In this document: one piece after another, positions 60,276-64,000 of the stretch
How positions within the stretch are numbered: the stretch's first letter is position 1
How the letters are laid out: each line of letters begins with the position of its first letter
NCBI GenBank assembly: GCA_024336345.1
Contig: JANFOG010000001.1
Coordinates: 5,456,001-5,520,000 of the forward strand
DNA from: Mariannaea sp. PMI_226
Taxonomy: Eukaryota > Ascomycota > Sordariomycetes > Hypocreales > Nectriaceae
Direction: 5' to 3'
Length of the DNA stretch: 64,000 nt
Made by a program: the position numbers and the translations under genes
Notes under the pieces: model-generated
Database searches by the model: none
What the model was told of the DNA's origin: nothing
The model's input: the letters and a program-made list of their open reading frames with translations, nothing else

Positions 60276-60539
60276 ATTAGCCTACTACCCCCCTATAGCC
60301 TATGGGTCCTATGGGTCCTATGGGTCCCTATTTAATGCTAATCCTCCTAATTGCACTATATAAATTAGCAAGTAATCTACCTATCAGTACTATAACCATA
60401 TCGCCATTAACATTCTCAACCAAAGAAATATTATCATAATAAACAAAATCCCAACCCCCAATAAAAAAAAAAACACACCATACATATATTACCAAATTAG
60501 GGGATTAATTTGCATTTAATACTTAATTATTTAATTATT

Positions 60540-62330
60540 TAGGACCATACAGTCAACCATACGCTCAAAAAAGCGCCAGAGCCAATACATCCAGGATGCC
60601 CTACCCTGCACCTCCAAAAGGCTCAAACCATCAATTAATAATGTAAAGTCATTTGGGGAGCAAGCTAAACACCATCTTATTGTTACTACAAGAATCCCCA
60701 TTGAAGCTCTCACCCCCCAATGGAGCATAAGCAACAATAGATAGGTCGAACCCCATTATATACAAAAGCTTTGTGCAATCTTTAAAAATGGGGGACTAAA
60801 ACGAAACGCCAAGGAGAATCGAATCCTATTGTTAGGTAGTAGGAATGATATCACTAAGATAAATAAACATTTGGGACTACATAATAATACTATAGCCTTT
60901 ACATCAGGAGATATACTCGCCTTTAACAATTGGCTTTTGGTTTATAAAAACAAAAAGCTCAAGATTATAGCAGGTTAGCATCAAATCCGGGCCCTGGAAG
61001 CCTATATAAGACAATTAAGCCTTAGCGAGAATGAGCTATGGTGGACTTGCAATATTTACAATAGAGGTATATACATCATTCCAATTTATAATAGCTATAA
61101 TAAGCACCACCTCAAGCACCACCTCAAGCACCATAAGAACTAATGGTAACCTCAATTAGACACATTACCCCACGACCTAAATCTTTAGCTACACATTAAT
61201 CGGAAAAACACCAGAATGGCAGACACCTACGGCCAGATCTGGGCCCAGGTAGTGGCAGTATCTCATCAAAATGACGCCCTACTTCAGGAGGAGAAATCTA
61301 ACGTGCTCTGCTATCAAATCACCAACTTACTATAATTAAGCAACAAGCTACATTTCCCCATAACTCGGTTTGTGACCATTTAGAGAAACAAGCGATAGAG
61401 AGACATAACTATAAAGTGGTGCAAGACCCCTATTGGTAGGGACACATTCAAGATTTCGACCTAAAACTAGATGATCAACTGCAGAATAGACGATATAAAT
61501 ATAAATAAATAGATTAGGCACTATACCTTTTCTTTTTTACTTACTTCTTCTTTCCCCCCTTTTTTTTAAATAAACAATAACCTAGATAACTTAATTAATA
61601 CGGAGGCCGGTGGCAAATAATATTGGTTCTCGGCATTTCGCAGCATCTTACATATACTATCCCAGCTACCAGGGGAAACAGCAAAACAGCTATCCGGGGC
61701 TAACTGGAGGAAAATATCAACTTCACTTCCCACCCAGCGCAATGCCTTATAAATAAGGGAGCTATTTTATCCCAACCTGGCAAAAGTGGAAATTGGCCCA
61801 AATACAAAACGCCATACTAAATTTCTTGCCGAGCTTGAAGACCAGGCATATTGGGATGTCTACATAAGGATTGCCAAAACTCCACAACTGCAATTTACCA
61901 ACATTCACCAACTCCTTGACCTATCATAAGATGATAGACGGATTCTATTTCAGGTCATGAGCTATGTAATAACCTGGCTAAACCCAACACCAACAATTAT
62001 CACCAATCAGCATAACAACAAGAAACCGGCTCTACGGAGTAATATAATAACCAAGCTACAGCATATACCAGCCAAATACATCCGGGAGGCGGAAAGAAGA
62101 CTGGACATATTTATATTTAATATAGCAACAATAGCATCGAGAGGGGATATTGCATCAGTGCTTCTCCAACAGGAGGTACTCGACTTTATGCAAATGCGGC
62201 TTAAGGCTTTCAAAGCCCCCGCCATAAAAGCATACCTTAACCAAACTGGTGATAAGGATAATGTCAGTTATGTGGAGTGGTTCCAACGGACAGAATGGAT
62301 AGAGCTGCTAGATATTATTCGCTAATATTA
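60540..62330 (+). pseudogene. Decayed ParB/Srx-like fungal gene
   Basis: With stops ignored, the plus strand reads IPIEALTPQWSISNNR, a LCAIFKNGGL segment and IIAG-HQIRALEAYIRQ (the AGQHR motif of ParB/Srx-like domains, with the Gln codon turned to TAG near 60975). ENELWWTCNIY, INRKNTRMADTYGQIWAQV and a longer helical C-terminal part open at 61957-62325 follow. This resembles a large fungal family of ParB-like proteins of unknown function. Stops and at least one frame change mark it as a pseudogene, with changes of the RIP type. The family assignment is from memory of its motifs and needs a search. Confidence 0.45.
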
Positions 62331-63010
62331 AGGGGAGGAATTTAAAAAGGAATGGATGACAGATCGGACGAATGATGGCAAAGTAAACGACATTGCCACC
62401 ACTGCCACTGCCGTCGCCGCTACATTTACAAACTTAGCCATACAGTAGGCTACTAAGCTAATATCCTTTCTGAAGAATATGCTAGAATTCTCTTGCAATA
62501 CAGTGGTTAAGTCATCAGCATTCTACATAGCAATAGCTATATGGTTTTCCCAACAGAAGGGGAGCAGGCAACTTGATGGTAAGGCGCAGGGCGATGGAGA
62601 GTCAGACAGGGAGGCATACTCACTTGACAGGGATTCTAAAACATCTGGGGTGGTAATTAATAAAAGGAGCGGACGGATATTTACAGCAAGCCAGGAAGAT
62701 AGACCAGTCCAGCAGCAGCAGTAATAGTAACAGCAAAGGATGCAACGACCATTACCAACATCATCTTCATCATCAAGAGGTAGGAAACTTCCAATTGATG
62801 AAGATAATAAGATTAGTAAGGCAAGGGTAATAAGGTTAAGCAACAGAAATAAGGGTATTAGCAAAAATCAAGGCTTTCCTCAAGTGGTAAGTTCAGAAGA
62901 GGATGAATTCTTAGGGCCAAGATGGACAGTTAGTATACTAAAGCTAACAGTATTCAATAAGATGAAAACGCCGGTAATAGTAAGGGGGGAGAAAAATAAG
63001 GCAAGCTAGA
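62331..63010 (+). other. Possible C-terminal continuation of the decayed ParB-like gene
   Basis: Two open stretches (62479-62724 and 62740-63009) read as charged and Gln/Ser-rich protein (DGESDREAYSLDRDS, QQQQ, SSSSSRGRKL). They could be the tail of the preceding relic. No domain is recognised. Confidence 0.25.
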
Positions 63011-64000
63011 AGAAAGGCCTAAAAGCTAGTAGGTGATGTTTAATGTAATATAGATAGATGTAATATTGTGTAAAGATAATTCAATTAGATTGGAAAGTCC
63101 CCAACTAGTGGGACTAGTGCTACAATAGTTGAGCGTAAAGTATAGAGAGCTAAGGGTATAAGAATATAAACCCTAAAATAGCAAAGCAGCTAGTTTGATC
63201 ATAATGGTTATTTTGCTTTTTATTTTATAAAGTGCCTATAGCTAAATGTAATCAAAGATAGGCTTTTCACCCTTTATTTCAACCTATATGTTTTAAACCT
63301 AGGTTAGAAACGTAACTAGCAATAGTAGTAAGATTTGTAAAAATAAAAGAGTAGGGAGGCAATAATAAAAAGTGGGAGATGGGATAGGACAGGCATTATA
63401 GGAATAGCACAAGCTTATTCCAAAAAGAGGGTACAATATCCACCATAGTAAGACAACATATATTATTATATTATACCGCATATTACAACTAATATAAATA
63501 TTCTTCAAAATATTGGTAAATCTATATAAAGATGAGCATTCGAGTTTCCAGCGAGATAGAAGAAGTTCAAGTTGAGATACATAATGTTCTACATGGAAGA
63601 CAAACAGATAGGGAGAATGAGAATAGGATAGGCGAAAAAATAAGTAAAGATAAAGAGGAGGAAAATAAAGATAAAGATAATGATAATAATGGAGTGGGGG
63701 ATTATATAATAGTAGAGGTAGTGGATGAGATATATCTCTATGGGGATAATGGGGATAGAGGTTGGGAAGGTAAAGCAATAGGTCAATGTATGGATGAGTT
63801 TAGGATCGACCACTTAACAAAAAGTAGGAAGCTGAAATATAAGTAAAGACAAGAGGAAAGGAAAATAATTACTAATAATAAGATAGGAACAGTAGAGAAG
63901 TTCATTTTACAAACAAATACAAGCAACTTCAATGGGGCAGAGGCACTAAAGATACTTCAACTACAATATACAATAAACTATAGGGGAAGGAAAAGCAGAT
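63011..64000. other. AT-rich terminal region
   Basis: Mostly AT-rich. A 104-codon plus-strand frame at 63532-63846 starts with ATG and is Asp/Glu/Lys/Asn-rich, with no known domain. I would not call it a gene. A TTTTAAACCTAGGTTAGAAA near 63289-63308 echoes the palindromic word seen at 58470 and 59840. Confidence 0.35.

Noticed and set aside
52039..60280. Target-site duplication around the gypsy element
   Set aside because: CCCAT on the left and ATTAG on the right do not match, even allowing for C-to-T change.

Overview
The window is nuclear DNA of a filamentous ascomycete (Pezizomycotina; the gene families and repeat content suggest a sordariomycete, which is an inference). The reasons are the 50-110 bp GT-AG introns with CTRAY-like branch points, a fungal secondary-metabolite gene cluster, and transposons riddled with TA/TAG/TAA changes of the kind left by repeat-induced point mutation (RIP).

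Bases 1-38,500 hold a compact NRPS/PKS biosynthetic cluster. In order: an ABC-C type exporter (457-5375, +); two divergently transcribed SREBP-type bHLH regulators (5477-6457, -; 7572-8487, +); a 4,917-residue four-module NRPS that begins with a free-standing carrier domain and ends with a cyclising-type condensation domain (9189-24081, -; T-C-A-T-C-A-T-C-A-T-C-A-T-CT); an HGGG-type alpha/beta hydrolase (25181-26236, -); a fully equipped highly reducing PKS (27264-35176, +; KS-AT-DH-MT-ER-KR-ACP, no release domain); and a cytochrome P450 (36573-38477, +). The simplest reading is that the PKS makes a methyl-branched acyl chain. That chain is moved to the NRPS N-terminal carrier, extended by four building blocks, closed by the terminal CT domain into a cyclic lipo(depsi)peptide, oxidised by the P450 and exported by the ABC protein. 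The acyl-CoA ligase and acyltransferase known from emericellamide-type clusters are absent here, and the last A domain lacks the Asp that binds an alpha-amino group. A 10-bp inverted repeat, GTGGYRCCAC, recurs in the promoter regions of the cluster (two before the transporter, two before the P450, one before the hydrolase), which suggests a shared regulator.

Bases 38,500-50,000 are accessory sequence. They hold a copia RNase H relic, a polyQ/polyP small protein, an F-box protein with two introns, decayed members of the large fungal DUF3505/telomere-linked-helicase-like family in both orientations, a 15-bp minisatellite, and a secreted heme-thiolate peroxidase (chloroperoxidase family) with three exons.

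Bases 50,000-64,000 are AT-rich and full of stops. They hold the 3' part of a LINE (-), an 8.2-kb RIP-mutated gypsy element with both LTRs, a decayed ParB/Srx-like fungal gene and low-complexity DNA. Exon junctions were worked out by eye from splice signals and frame continuity, so small errors are possible. Family names rest on motif recognition, not database searches.
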